Part shown: positions 1 through 11,218 of the stretch, piece after piece | Layout: the number at the start of each line of letters is the position of its first letter | Position numbering within the stretch: position 1 is the first letter of the stretch | Assembly: GCA_030674155.1 (NCBI GenBank) | Contig: CM060325.1 | Location: 25,265,335-25,329,334 of the forward strand | DNA length: 64,000 nt | Source: Stramonita haemastoma | Taxonomy: Eukaryota > Mollusca > Gastropoda > Neogastropoda > Muricidae | Direction of reading: 5' to 3' | Program-made: the position numbers and the translations under genes | Notes under the pieces: generated by a model | Database searches by the model: none | What the model saw: the letters and a program-made list of their open reading frames with translations, nothing else | Told to the model about the DNA's origin: nothing

Positions 1-15
1 GAGAGAGGAGAGATG

Positions 16-52
<37 letters not shown>
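1..52. repeat. (GA)n microsatellite
   Basis: Almost pure GA dinucleotides from the window edge, with a few GGA interruptions. It abuts the A/T-rich tail of a minus-strand SINE copy that begins at 53. Confidence 0.95.
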
Positions 53-57
<5 letters not shown>

Positions 58-364
58 ATTTATTCTTTTATATCGAGGATAATGGGATAATCTTGTGGGG
101 TTTTTTTACATCGAGTCCCCGTGTGTATGCAGTATTGTAAATGTCATCTGTTCCCAGCGGCACACGATGGTCTACTCTTACGATAAGCGGAACAGGATTT
201 AACGTGTGCGCAAGATGTTCTGCGTGCGTTCGCACACGGGGCCTCGGTTTTAAAGTCTCATCCGAAGGACTGTAGGGGAAAGTGGAGTCAGCACTAATGT
301 TAACTCCAGGAGAAAAATCTCCTCGACCGGAATCGAACCCGGGTCGTCAAATTGCGAGCGCAAT
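53..364 (-). mobile_element. tRNA-derived SINE, copy 1 (head truncated)
   Basis: Read on the minus strand, this copy carries a tRNA-like block with a B-box GGGTTCGATTCC (about 327-339), then a body and a T/A-rich tail at the low-coordinate end. The same body recurs at 365-647, 1369-1665, 2703-2805, 4366-4540, 6821-7165 and 16226-16340. The A-box end is missing because the next copy starts directly at 365. SINEs of this build are copied by LINE machinery and encode no protein. Confidence 0.8.
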
Positions 365-646
365 GTTTATTTATTTATGTATTTATTTATTTATTCTTTT
401 ATATCGAGGATAGCAGAATAAGCAATCATGTGCTTTTTTTTCATCCGGTCCCCGTGTGTATGCAGTTTTGTAAATATTGTCATCTGTTCCACCGGCACAC
501 GATGGCCTGCTCTTACGAAAAGCGGAACAGGATTTAACGTGTGCGCAAGATGTTCTGCGTGCGTTCGCACACGGGACCTCGGTTTAAAGTCTCATCCGAA
601 GGACTTTTGGGGAGAGTGGAGTCTGACCACTAGGCTATCCGTCCCC

Positions 647-647
<1 letters not shown>
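365..647 (-). mobile_element. tRNA-derived SINE, copy 2 (internal deletion)
   Basis: Same family as 53-364. The minus-strand head (GGGGGACGGATAGCCTAGTGG, reverse of 627-647) holds the A-box-like GGCCTAGTGG element, but the B-box segment is missing and the A-box joins directly to the 'gagtggagtc' body. The head touches a 74-bp GA tract, and the tail touches copy 1. Confidence 0.8.
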
Positions 648-725
<78 letters not shown>

Positions 726-752
726 TGAAAATGAAAATGAAAATGAAAATGT
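648..752. repeat. (GA)n then (GAAAAT)n microsatellite
   Basis: GA repeats run to 721, followed by about five units of a 6-bp GAAAAT-type repeat (722-752). On the minus strand the second part is the simple-repeat tail of the LINE fragment at 752-1294. Confidence 0.9.
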
Positions 753-1294
753 TTTTATTGAACATCAGCCTTGGGCCACAATTCAAAACGAAGTGGGAGA
801 TGGGGGAGTGGATGTATGTGCATATAACGAATTTGTTCAAAGTCTCATCATAAAGCAACGGTACACACTTGATACAACGCATCTTTTTCACTAGTAGATC
901 TAGATCTATTTACTTTACAAAAGTTCTGCCACTGTCTGTCTTCTTCGAATAGCACGGAATAAAAATGTTGCTAGCTGCACTGAACGACATCTACTACGTG
1001 CCTGAAGAAGAAAAGGCATAGGCACATGAAGAAGATCTTTCAGGTAACTGGTTCGTAAATCTGTATATAATGGACAAATATATATTAGATGGTATTCATC
1101 TTCAATAACGTTTTTGCACAAAGAACAGTTTTTATCTTGATTGTTGTTGCTGTATCGGTTGAGATTATTATTTAAAGGAAGAACATTCATTCTGGCCTGT
1201 GACAGTGCAACTCTGAAACAATAAATATCAATACTATGAAGATACAATTCTTTTTCAAAAACAGTCTTAAAAGATCTATATGTTGCATACCTAT
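752..1294 (-). mobile_element. LINE 3' end fragment (reverse-transcriptase zinc-finger end)
   Basis: A minus-strand reading of about 110 residues contains the pattern C-x2-C-x4-ED-E-x-HLI-x2-CP-x2-Y-x-DLR (NCSLCKNVIEDEYHLIYICP). This is the zinc-binding segment that follows the reverse transcriptase in many non-LTR retrotransposons (zf-RVT type). The fragment ends with a hexanucleotide tail at its 3' end (722-752) and is cut at its 5' end by the CT tract from about 1294. It is a 5'-truncated dead copy. I cannot assign the clade. Confidence 0.6.

Positions 1295-1368
<74 letters not shown>
1294..1368. repeat. (CT)n microsatellite
   Basis: About 75 bp of CT repeats between the LINE fragment and a diverged SINE copy. 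Confidence 0.95.
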
Positions 1369-1370
<2 letters not shown>

Positions 1371-1665
1371 GTTTCGAGGATAAAGGAGTAAGTTACCATG
1401 TGCTTTTTTCTTACTGCAGTCACGTGTACGAAGAACGGGGTTTGACATGTGCGCAAGATGTTCTGCATGCGTTCACACACGGGGACTCAGTTCATAGTCT
1501 CATCCGAAGGACTTTCAGGGGGAGTGGAGTTGACCCTAATGCTTACTCAGGAGGAATACTCATCTTCAACGGTGTACTATGTGGTGTTGCAGTGTAGCTT
1601 TGGAAGATTCTTCTCCCATCGTGTATGTCGATTCCCTGAGGTTAGTTAGGTATGACATCATGACA
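1369..1665 (-). mobile_element. tRNA-derived SINE, copy 3 (diverged)
   Basis: Shares the family body with copies 1 and 2: the 'cgaggataa' tail block, the 'tgcgcaagatgttctgc' block and the 'tctcatccgaaggact' block. The tRNA-like head has decayed beyond recognition. Confidence 0.6.
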
Positions 1666-2218
1666 TTTTTTTTATTGTATGTTTTAAGGGGGGAAATGCA
1701 TACCCACGGTGGATGCCGGGGCCTGTCAGTTTAAAAGCATCCCCATCTTCTGGAAATTTTGTGCAGGAAATTCCCTCTTTACTACCCTTCTCTTTGTGTG
1801 TGTGTTGTGGTATGTCTAGTTCCTGTTCTTCTGTCACCCCCTTCTCGTCTATTATCTGCTTACTTCTTAGTCCATTTTCTCTTGCCTTTTTTTTTTTTTT
1901 TCAAAACCCAGAAAAGAGAACAATTCTCCCCCATCCCGAAGTCGGATGTGCTGGGCCTGACTTGACAGGCGCTTAACAGCAGCGCGACACATTTTCGCTC
2001 ATATGACTAGACAACAATAGTTGCTGTCTGAGCGTTCGACGAAGAGGATGATGAGGAGTGGGGGTGGGGGGTGGGGGTGGGGGGGATATCTGCAACATCA
2101 CCACAAAGGCGGAAGAGAAGACTAAAGAGATAGCAGAACCCTGAAGAACCAGGACTTCCTCCTTGCTCTCGCTGTAGACATAGGTGTCAGTCTGAACTGG
2201 GACTCCTGCTCATAATAT
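1666..2218. other. Unassigned sequence with a G-rich motif
   Basis: No supported gene. Contains a poly-T run (1890-1904) and a G-rich stretch at 2058-2086 with four runs of five or more G separated by single T, a textbook G-quadruplex pattern. Confidence 0.5.
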
Positions 2219-2420
2219 GAGAATCCACATCAACATTTATGAGAACTCAAAGATACACATCTTTGCCAGATACGTCCGAATTCTACGAGAATCCACACAA
2301 AATTCATGAGAATTTAAAGATGCGCATCATTGCCAGATAACGTTCAACATCTCTATGAGAATCCACATCAAAATTCACGAGAACTCAAAGATGCACATCA
2401 TTGCCAGATACCTCCAACAC
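2219..2420. repeat. Tandem repeat, about 69-bp unit, 3 copies
   Basis: Three diverged units start at 2219, 2287 and 2357, each opening with GAGAATCCACA and containing 'cattgccagata' or a close variant. No coding capacity is evident. Confidence 0.85.
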
Positions 2421-2702
2421 CTAACGCCTTCTTTTAATGCCGAAGCTGGTGTGCAGGAGAAACCATGGAAAAGGGCAGGACAGCATGTACATATTGAGCC
2501 ACAGATGGTTTCCTGGACACACACTAAATCAGACCATAGCCATGAGGAAGTTGGTAGGCTAATCCTTTTGTAAGCAAACACCATCAACATCAAATTACTC
2601 AACCAGTGAGGTGACTCTCCACCAATCAGTTGCATGGCACCGGAAGTTAATTTGTAGTTAACATTATCATATATATATATAAAGAAAATAACTGTTCAAA
2701 TA

Positions 2703-2805
2703 ACTGTAAACTCCTGGGGGAAAATCCCCTCCTACGGGAATCGAACACGGGTCGTCAAACTGCGAGCGCAATGTTCTGACCCCTAGGCTATCCCACCCCT
2801 GGAGT
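2703..2805 (-). mobile_element. tRNA-derived SINE, copy 4 (head only)
   Basis: Minus-strand tRNA-like head with A-box region (GGGATAGCCTAGGGG) and a B-box near 2737-2748 reading GTGTTCGATTCC. Only about 100 bp of the family is present; the body and tail are absent. Confidence 0.75.
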
Positions 2806-2989
2806 ATTCAGGATATTAGAAACTGCACCGCTCATTCTCGGAGGTAAAAGTATTCCAAAGCTCTTTGAAGCTATTTCAGCCTATTTTCAGGATTTAAAAA
2901 AAAACACAAAAAACCCACTAATCTTCAGAATAAAACGGGGAAAAAGGGAGAACCCAAACGAAGAAAAGGAAAAAAGAATAGGAAGGTGT

Positions 2990-3290
2990 AGAAGAAGAAG
3001 AAGAAAAATAGAGAAGGGAGAAGAAAAAGAGGAAGAAGAAGGATGAACAGAAGAAGGAGGAGGTGGAAGAAGAGGAGGAGGAGGAGAGAGAAGAAGAAGA
3101 AGAAGAAGAATGATGATGATGATGAACAGAAGAAGGTGGAGGAAGAGGAGAAGAAGGTAGAGGAGGAGGAGGAGCAGCAGCAGCAGCAGCAGAAGAAGAA
3201 GATGATGATGAAGATGATGATGACGATGACGATGATGATGATGATGATGATGATGATGATAATGATGAATCACAGGAAGAAGGATAAGGT
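2990..3290. repeat. Purine-rich GAA/GGA/GAT/CAG trinucleotide tract
   Basis: A 300-bp imperfect mix of GAA, GGA, GAT and CAG triplets. It lies downstream (on the minus strand) of the GPCR exon and so would be intronic if that gene is intact. Apparent open frames here are low-complexity artefacts. Confidence 0.85.
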
Positions 3291-3436
3291 AGAAGAGAAG
3301 AAAAAGAGTTAGGAAAGAAGGAGGTGGAGTAGGAGAGGAAGGAAATAGAGAGGTCAATTAGTAAAGTAAGGAGGAGAAATGCAGTAGTAGATGTAGTACT
3401 TGTAGAAGAAGAGTAGCACTAGCTGTGGTGTTTTTA

Positions 3437-3542
3437 GCAGCATCAGCATCAGCAGTAAAAGTATTAGTACAGCACCACTACTACCACCACCACCAGCCGT
3501 GGTAGCAGTAGTAGCAGCACCACCACCAGCAGTAAAAGTATT

Positions 3543-3575
<33 letters not shown>

Positions 3576-3585
3576 AGAAGAAACT
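3437..3585. repeat. CAG/CAC-type trinucleotide repeats
   Basis: Imperfect CAGCAC/CAGTAG repeats ending in about ten CAG units (3544-3572) and several GAA units. The region follows the donor site of the GPCR exon and is probably intronic. Confidence 0.85.
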
Positions 3586-3643
3586 GAAGCGACCATTTTC
3601 TTGACCCGAAACGGTTGCTTTTGTAAGTCTTTATTGGACTCAC

Positions 3644-3823
3644 TTTGATGAAGAAACTGAAGATAGCACTCTTCCACCGGAAGTGGGTGATATACAGCAC
3701 AAGAGCGTTGCCAAGGATACCGACGACCATCATGACGGGGATGACGATGACCTCTGACCCGTGCCACTTAAAAAAATCCGGTTTGAGTTCCGGCGGAAGA
3801 GAGCTGGCGTTGGAATCTGCCAT
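3644..3823 (-). CDS. First coding exon of a rhodopsin-like GPCR (partial)
   Basis: Exactly 60 codons run from an ATG at 3823 to a lysine codon at 3644, followed at once by a strong splice donor, GTGAGT (minus strand, 3643-3638). The peptide starts MADSNASS, with an N-glycosylation sequon at N5. It continues into one hydrophobic helix at about residues 24-46 with the motif GILGNALVLY; the N of GN is the class A transmembrane-1 hallmark (N1.50). A basic short loop (THFRWK) and the start of helix 2 (IFSFFIK) follow. Later exons should lie at lower coordinates, and none is recognisable between 1 and 3600, so the gene either continues past the left edge or is a fragment. The ligand cannot be inferred. 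Triplet-repeat tracts fill the presumed first intron. This is the clearest host-gene signal in the window. Confidence 0.7.
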
Positions 3824-4142
3824 TGTGATAGGGCGGCCAGCTTAGGCACTTCCGATGAATTAAAGTAGGGCAAGGTCCGTTTGAAGAGAGAAGCAGCTGT
3901 TGTGGTGTGATTAGGATGTTTACACAGCCTGCAAAAAGAGAGAGAGATAGATAGAGAGAGAGACATACACACACACACGTGGTGAAAGGAATATGCAATC
4001 TCATTCTCTACCACACAACCTTTTTCTGCACTATTTTGCCTATTTTTATGCCTCATCTTTAAACCTAACCTACGACTCGATGCTCAATTCCATCGAACAT
4101 GTGCACTTGCTCAGTAATGTGCATGTGCACATATGCGCGCAC

Positions 4143-4186
4143 GCACGGCACGCGCGCGCACAGATACAGACACAGACACAGACACA

Positions 4187-4232
<46 letters not shown>
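4143..4232. repeat. (CA)n microsatellite
   Basis: Alternating CA, preceded by CACAGA units and a short purine-pyrimidine GCGC stretch. Confidence 0.95.
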
Positions 4233-4235
<3 letters not shown>

Positions 4236-4365
4236 TATGCAGGTTACCCATGAGCGCACATATGTACGCACAAACTCATGGCCTGCAAGTCTTTTTTTTT
4301 AAAACTGAACTCTAGAGGGAAACTAAGTGATACAGAACTGATGTTGTTTTGTTTGTTGTTTTTTT

Positions 4366-4540
4366 TTAATTTTTATTATTCATTCTTTTATATCGACGAT
4401 AATGGGATAAGCACTTTCGTGCTTTAAATTTTTTTTTTTTTTTTTACATCTAGTGCCGTGTGTATGCAGTTTTGTAAATGTCATCTGTTCCCGCCGGCAT
4501 ACGATGGCCTACTCTTACGGAAAGCGGAACAGGATGTGAC
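4366..4540 (-). mobile_element. tRNA-derived SINE, copy 5 (tail half)
   Basis: Contains the family tail ('tattcttttatatcgacgata') and the 'tgtatgcagttttgtaaatgtcatctgttccc' block, ending at 'cggaacaggat'. The head half is absent. Confidence 0.75.
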
Positions 4541-6060
4541 TGTTTCAGTCTTACACAATCCAAATCATCCATGTTAACCAGGCTGCATTGTAATCAGCAC
4601 AATTAGCTTCCTTACCCACTTATTCTGTAATCTTCGTTACAAAGAAGCGATACTCTGCTCACAGGAAAACAGCTGAGTATTGCCCACATTTGTTTTTAGC
4701 TAAGCAGGGCATTTCATAATAAAGTATGGTAAACATAATTTTTTTGTGTGAAGAGCATTGTAAATGATAAGCATGCCAGATTTTGCTGGTCTATTGTTCA
4801 GAATGCTTTAGGGAAATTAATGAAGCATTCACAGTATACAAGATTGGTAGGCCTACACGTACATAAAAAAAGATCTTTGCATCTGTTCTTTTATGGGCCT
4901 ATCAGTCACTGAGCGTTTCTTTGTTGGTTTTAAGGATATTGCACCGTTCTCCACCACACCTTTCCAAGAATGCGCTTAAACAGTAGCTACATATACAGGG
5001 AACGCACAAGAAGAAGAAGGAGAAGAAGAAGAAGAAGAAGAAGAAGAAGAAGAAGAAGAAGAAGAAGAAGAAGAAGAAGAAACAGTAGGTATATGCAAAC
5101 AGTGTTGTATGTATGACAATACATGTTCATACCTGAAGAAATACCGAAAGACAGTTTTTAGACAATACAAGCAAGACGAGGTTAAGTACTTGCTTGAAAC
5201 AAAACAAAAAAAACAACATAAGGTTTTCCTCTTCTTTTTCAACACGGAAACTTGACTAAGTTTTTAAAAATTATTCTTTTTCATCACGAAAACCGAGGAA
5301 CGGAACAAAAAAGGCCTACACGTTGATAAACCATAATCAGGAATTGTTGAAATTAGAGGAAAAATAGATGCCCATCATATTTCAAGAATCACACCAACAG
5401 ATAGCGTCCCCTGTCAGTTTATTTCTGTTCTCACTTCGCAAACAAGTCCTTCGCGTAGAAGAGAAAGTGAACCGAATGTTCACACCTCTGAGCGCTACAG
5501 AACTGCCTTTGACTACTTCTAGGCTACTATTGCAAAGTTACTCCAACACAAACGTAGGCCAACTAATCCACCTAATTTTGAATAGAACAGCAACAAAACC
5601 GTTTTTGAAAAAAAAAAATCACATATGACGTTAATGAAAAGTAAAACACGCGCAGACTGAAGTTTTTGCTTGTTTTTTTTTTTTGTTTTTTTTAGAATGT
5701 AAAGTTAAGTGCTACAGTAACCTTTACGAATCCTTCTGATAAAATATCCTTATAAAAGCACACCGATTACACTACCACCAACGCAGGCCTGAATTGCTGT
5801 CTTTGAAGGTCAACGATGTATTAGCATCAAACAAAATCTTGGTTTGCTTTGCTCTGTCTTTATAGCTTAATCTTCTTTTCTAAAATCAGATTCTTAAAAA
5901 TATTAGTTCAATGATGAAGAAAAAAAAACCATACACCTTTTGAATTCACCGTTGAATTTGAACCCAGTCACACCACACAACTTTCACAGCATCTCTACAA
6001 ACGCACAGTTGAAAATCATAGACAATTCTGATGACCGTTTTTTTTTTGGTTGCTGAAAAA
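4541..6060. other. Non-coding stretch with a (GAA)n tract
   Basis: No supported gene. A long (GAA)n microsatellite lies at 5008-5082. Short open frames here lack any recognisable domain. Confidence 0.5.
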
Positions 6061-6481
6061 GAAACAACAATTCTTACAGAAAAAAATCTCTACAAGACAC
6101 ATACATCCCTGATGTATCACTGATAAGTATGGATCTACATAGTGTGTGGTCCTACTAACCTACCTGTGGTGACGGCACAGTAACAGTCAAAGTCAAAGTC
6201 AAAATTTTCTTTTCAGATGGTACATTGAGTAAGCATCGATTTGCTTTTTTTCATCAAGCCATCTATCTAAGGAAAAAGACAACCAAAAAAACCATTTCAC
6301 CATTAATTAACCAACATGATTTCAACTGTCTGGTGTGAGGGTTCCAACGAAGAAACAACAATTCTTACAAAAACAAATCTCTACAAGACACGTACATCCC
6401 TGATGTATCACTGATACAGTATGGATCTATAATACATTGTGTGGTCCTACTAACTAACCTGTGGTGGTGGCACAGTAACTG
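6061..6481. repeat. Direct duplication, about 125 bp, period 291
   Basis: A segment beginning GAAACAACAATTCTTACA at 6061 recurs at 6352. Both copies run through 'tccctgatgtatcactgata' to 'ggcacagtaac' (ends about 6187 and 6481), with a handful of differences. Confidence 0.85.
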
Positions 6482-6703
6482 GTCTGGTGTGAAGGTTGCT
6501 CAGCCTGGTGTGGTGTGGGTGGTGTCCTTGTTCACGCTGAGATGCCAGGTCGATCAACTGGCCAGGATTTACTTTGTAAAATAGGAAGCGGGCTACACAG
6601 GATGAGGAAACGAATCATAAGTGTCATAGCATAGTGGTGGTGGTGGAAGTAGTAGTGGTCTGTGTCTGTTTGTGTCAGTTCTCTGTTGTCTGTGTGTCTG
6701 TCC

Positions 6704-6816
<113 letters not shown>

Positions 6817-6820
6817 ATAG

Positions 6821-7165
6821 GGGGACGGATAGCCTAGTGGTCAGAACATTGCGCTGGCAATTTGACGACCTGGGTTCAAGTCCGGTCGAGGAAATTTTTC
6901 TCCTGGAGTTATCAGTACTGACTCCACTCTCCCCAAAATTCCTTCGGGTGAGACTTTAAACCGAGGCCCCGTGTGCGAACGCACGCAGAACATCTTGCGC
7001 ACACGTTAAATCCTGTTCCGCTTTTCGTAAGAGTAGGCCATCGTGTGCCAGTGGGAACAGATGACATTTACAATACTGCATACACACGGGGACTGGATGT
7101 AAAAAAGCACAAGAGTGCTTACTCCATTATCCTCAATATAAAAGAATAAAAGAATAAATCAAATC
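6821..7165 (+). mobile_element. tRNA-derived SINE, full-length copy
   Basis: Best copy of the family. The head carries an A-box (TAGCCTAGTGG, 6830-6840) and a B-box (GGTTCAAGTCC, 6873-6883) at the spacing of a tRNA promoter. A body of about 250 bp follows, ending in an A-rich tail (AAAAGAATAAAAGAATAAA). It is the only copy of this family on the plus strand. CT tracts border both ends. Activity cannot be judged; the B-box differs by one base from the GGTTCGANTCC consensus. Confidence 0.85.
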
Positions 7166-7189
7166 TCTCTCTCTCTCTCTCCTCTCTCT

Positions 7190-7246
<57 letters not shown>

Positions 7247-7370
7247 AAAATAGACAAATCAGTGAAAACAATAACAAAACCAATCGCTTAATCCTTTTAA
7301 CACTTACCCTCTCGAATCGGCCTAATCCAATCAGTTCATTGATCAACCCATATACCGATTCAAAAAATAC

Positions 7371-7432
<62 letters not shown>

Positions 7433-7613
7433 GAGAGAGAGAGAGAATAGATGAATAATGAAAATGAATAATGAATAATGAATAATGCATGCTCAATTAT
7501 TCATGTCCATCACAATAGAAATAAAAAACAAAAATTCCCTATTCAGTACTCCCAAGGCTGCATATGTGATTCTATCACATCTTAGCTGATGACAGGAACA
7601 TGAAAATCTTATC

Positions 7614-7660
<47 letters not shown>
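7166..7660. repeat. Three CT/GA microsatellite blocks
   Basis: CT tracts lie at 7166-7246 and GA tracts at 7372-7445 and 7614-7660. The unique sequence between them shows no gene. Confidence 0.9.
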
Positions 7661-7662
<2 letters not shown>

Positions 7663-7889
7663 TCCAGGGGAAGTTGACAAGATCTCAATGGCTAGCTTAC
7701 ATTTTATGTGTGGGGAAGGTGACTATTATGAACAAGAATCAGTAACCTGTTGGCTTTAAACAGTTGGTTTTACTATTGATATTATCCATTCAATCTGAGG
7801 AAGCTACAGGATAGAAGCGAAAATTTGCTGAGAATAAAAGAAGAGATAAAGCTGAGAACAGTCGTGTTTTTATTGTTATTTTACTATTT

Positions 7890-10814
7890 TACCTCAACTG
7901 TGTGCTTGGAGGGAGTGGTGCCCAGCAGAATTGTGGGTTTTTATTAAGACAACTATATATAGAACTCGCACATGAAATTGATAGGTACCGCTGGAACATC
8001 CTAGGACTCTGTGAAGTATGTTGGAAGAACATTGGAGAAACATCAACCCAGGAAGGCCACAAACTATACTTCAGTGGGAAAGAGGACAAACATGAACAAG
8101 GCGTTGGGTTTCTGGTCCACAAGGACATTGTTGAACAGTGTCATGGGTTGCCGACCAATCTCTAGCAGGCTTATCACCATCCGCCTGAGGGCAACTCCTT
8201 ACAACATCACCATTATCCAGGCATATGCCCCAACATCGAGCCACTATGATGACGAGGTAGAAGACTTCTATGAACAGCTGCAAGAAGTTTTAGATCAGAC
8301 CCCCAGAAAGACATCCTTGTTGTACAAGGTGATTGGAATGCCAAAGTAGGAGAGATGCTTGCAAGAACTGGAGTGGCACATGTGGGCGATATTGTAACAA
8401 AGAGACTAATGAAAGAGGCTTGAGACTCCTGGAATTTGCTAACTGCAATGACCTCAAGTTGAACACATATGGTCCACACAAAGCATCTCGAAAATGGACG
8501 TGGCATAGCCCTGACGGAGTAGCCCACAACCAGATTGACTACACCATGGTGAAGAGGCGCTTCCAGTCCAGCATTAAACATCGCAAGGACAGCAGTTTTC
8601 CAGGAGCTGACATTGGAAGTGACCATGATTTAGTGATAATGACCTTCTGTCTTCAACTGAGAAAGGTCATGAAGCAGGGCCAGACAAGGATCGGATTCCG
8701 ATCTCGAGAAACTGAAGGATCCAGAGGTGGCTGAAGCCTTTCAAGCCATGATAGGAGGGAAATTTGCACCCCTCACCGTGTTCAACCCAGATGACACAGA
8801 TATTGACAAGTTTGCCGACACCTTTTTCAAGGCAGTAATTGATACAGCCAGTGAGATTCTTGGCAGGCAACCACGAATAAAACAGCCCTGGGTCATAGCC
8901 AACATCCTTGACCAGTGTGACAAACGAAGAGAACTGAAGAAAAAGAAGAACGAGATAGAAGGAGTGAGGCAGTATAAGGCAATCAACAAAGAAATTAGAA
9001 CAAGCATGAAAGGGACAGCAGAAACCTGGATTGAAGAGAAGTGCCAGGACATTGAAGAAAATATGAGCAAGAACAACAGCAATAAAGCGTACCAGCTAGT
9101 AAAAGACCTGACAGGCACAAAACAGGGGAAAACCAGCACCATACAAGACAAAAATGGAAAGATCTTAACAGAAGACCAGGACATTCTAAAGAGATGGACA
9201 GAATATTGCACAGACCTGTATAACCACAAAACCTCAGGAGATCCAGAGGTACTGAATGTCCCATCACTGACAGACACTGACAACTACCCCATCCTTCGGG
9301 AAGAGGTGGAAGTAGCTGTGAAATCGATGAAGAAGAGGAAATCAGCAGGAATAGACAACATCCCGGCAGAACTGGTCCAAGCAGGGGGGGAAGCCATGAT
9401 AAACACCCTACTGATAATCTGCAACAAGATCTGGCAGACAGGAGACTGGCCTACACCATGGACACAATCCCTAATAATCACCCTTCCCAAGAAAGGCAAC
9501 CTACAACAATGCCAGAACTATCGCACAATCAGCTTGAAATGTCATCCAAGCAAAGTCATGCTGGAGATCCTACTGAATTGACTGAAGCCACAAGCAGAGA
9601 CGAACATTGCTGAAGAACAGGCAGGCTTCAGGGCAGGACGAAGTACAACAGAGCAGATTTTTAATCTAAGAATACTATGCAAGAAGCACCTTCAGCATCA
9701 GCAAGACCTTTACCATGTTTTTGTTGATTTCAAAAAGGCCTTTGACAGGGTATGGCATGCAGCTCTGTGGGCTACCACGAGGCTGTACAACATCAATGCT
9801 AACATGATCAGAGTCATTGAGGAGCTCTACAACAAGGCCACTAGCGCAGTCTATTTAAATGGTGACATAGGGGATTGGTTCAGAATGACGGTCGGCGTCA
9901 GACAAGGCTGCTTGCTGTCACCTACTCTCTTTAACATCTTCCTTGAGAGAATCATGACTGATGCACAGGAAGATCATGAAGGAACAGTTGGCATCGGAGG
10001 CAGAACAATTACCAACTTGCGTTTTACTGATGACATCGATGGACTGGCAGGGAAAGAAGAAGAGTTAGGTTAATGGAACGCCTCGACAAGACTTCAACAG
10101 CCTATGGCATGGAGATCAGTGCACAGAAGACCAAGCTGATGACCAACATCAACACCAACATCAGGGTCGGTGGTCAGAATTTGGAAACGTACAAAGCTTC
10201 AAGTATCTAGGAGCAATTGTAACATACAAGGGATCCAAGCCTGAAATATCGCAAGGATTGCACAGACAGTTACAGCACTGACTGAATTGAAGACCATTTG
10301 GAAGAACAGGAACATCTCGCTCAGCTCAAAGATCAGGCTGATGCGCACTCTGGTCATCTCAATATTCCTCTATGCTTGTGAGTCATGGACCCTCACAGCG
10401 GATCTGGAGAGGAGAATACAGGCCACAGAGATGAGATGCTTTTGCAGACTCCTTGGCATCTCTTACAAAGACCACGTTAATAACGAGGAAGTGAGAATCA
10501 GAATTGGTCAAGTCATCGGGCCCTTTGAAGATCTCCTGACCACAGTAAAAAAAAAGCAAACTGAAGTGGTATGGGCACGTCGCAAGATCAACAGGGCTTG
10601 CCAAGAGGATTCTGCAGGGAACTGTGCAAGGCGGGAGAAGGAGAAGCAGGCAGAGAAAGAGATGGGAGGACAACATCCGAGAGTGGACGAGCTTCAGGCT
10701 GAGTGACACCTGAGAAAGGTTGAGGACAGAGGAAAATGGAGAGAGCTGGTTGCGAGGTCTTCCGTGGCGCCCCTACGGTCTAAATAGACTACGGGATAGA
10801 AGAAGAAGAAGAAT
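7890..10814 (+). mobile_element. Decayed RTE-like LINE (endonuclease + reverse transcriptase)
   Basis: An APE-type endonuclease can be read from about 7960 (DRYRWNILGLCEV, then GKEDKHEQGVGFLVHKDI) across three frames to about 8640, with SDHDLV near 8620. A reverse transcriptase follows in one frame from 8727: FVDFKKAFDR (motif A, about 9716-9750), GVRQGCLLSP (about 9893), and the catalytic FADD box here read as FTDD (about 10022-10033). Lesions include an in-frame TGA at 9579-9581, consistent with decay of a CGA codon, and frameshifts near 8010, 8340, 8700, 10070 and 10200. The 3' end is a short (GAA)n tail (10799-10813), typical of RTE-clade elements. The 5' end is truncated or unreadable. 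Clade assignment is by resemblance of the endonuclease to RTE/BovB-type proteins and is inference. Confidence 0.8.
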
Positions 10815-10820
10815 ATATAG

Positions 10821-11101
10821 TTGGGGGCAGGAAAGCCAAGTGGTCAGAGCGCTGGCTTTTCCCAAGCCAAGGTTAAGCAGCGTCCAGCGTGGTTACCAGT
10901 TGGATGGGTGACCGTTTGTGTGCCTTGGCTTCAATACAGTACCCCAGTTCACCCATCACCCACTGTAAATGGGTACCTGCCCTCTTTAGGGTCAGGGAAG
11001 ATAAAACTGCGAGGGAGAGGGGATGGGTGCCGCCCTCAATATCTGGCCCCTAGAGAAGCTGAGGTCTCTGATGCTTTGCTTCTCTACGACTGCCTAGGTT
11101 A
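10821..11101 (+). mobile_element. SINE with tRNA-like A-box and 5S-rRNA-like segment
   Basis: Sits directly after the LINE tail. It has an A-box-like AAGCCAAGTGGTCAG (from 10833), then at 10872-10914 a stretch matching the internal control region and 3' part of animal 5S rRNA (GTTAAGCAGCGTC ... TTGGATGGGTGACC). The remaining 190 bp resemble neither. A full 5S gene would be about 120 bp, and only the central 45 bp fits, so this is a SINE head and not a 5S gene. A CA/TA tail follows. Confidence 0.6.
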
Positions 11102-11110
11102 TGGGACACC

Positions 11111-11115
<5 letters not shown>

Positions 11116-11158
<43 letters not shown>

Positions 11159-11165
11159 TATATAT

Positions 11166-11210
<45 letters not shown>

Positions 11211-11218
11211 TATATATG
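11116..11218. repeat. (CA)n-(TA)n compound microsatellite
   Basis: CA repeats to about 11156, then interrupted TA repeats. It probably grew from the SINE tail. Confidence 0.95.

Noticed and set aside
428..1480. Arg-Glu or Leu-Ser repeat open frames
   Set aside because: Artefacts of GA/CT tracts; only the LINE zinc-finger piece within 915-1290 is real.
2887..3357. Long His/Leu-rich open frame
   Set aside because: It is a translation of trinucleotide repeats.
6821..6900. tRNA gene
   Set aside because: A- and B-boxes are present but there is no acceptor-stem pairing, and the sequence continues into a repeated SINE body.
10872..10914. 5S rRNA gene
   Set aside because: Only the central 45 bp fits; the 5' half and 3' stem are missing and it sits inside a SINE-like unit.
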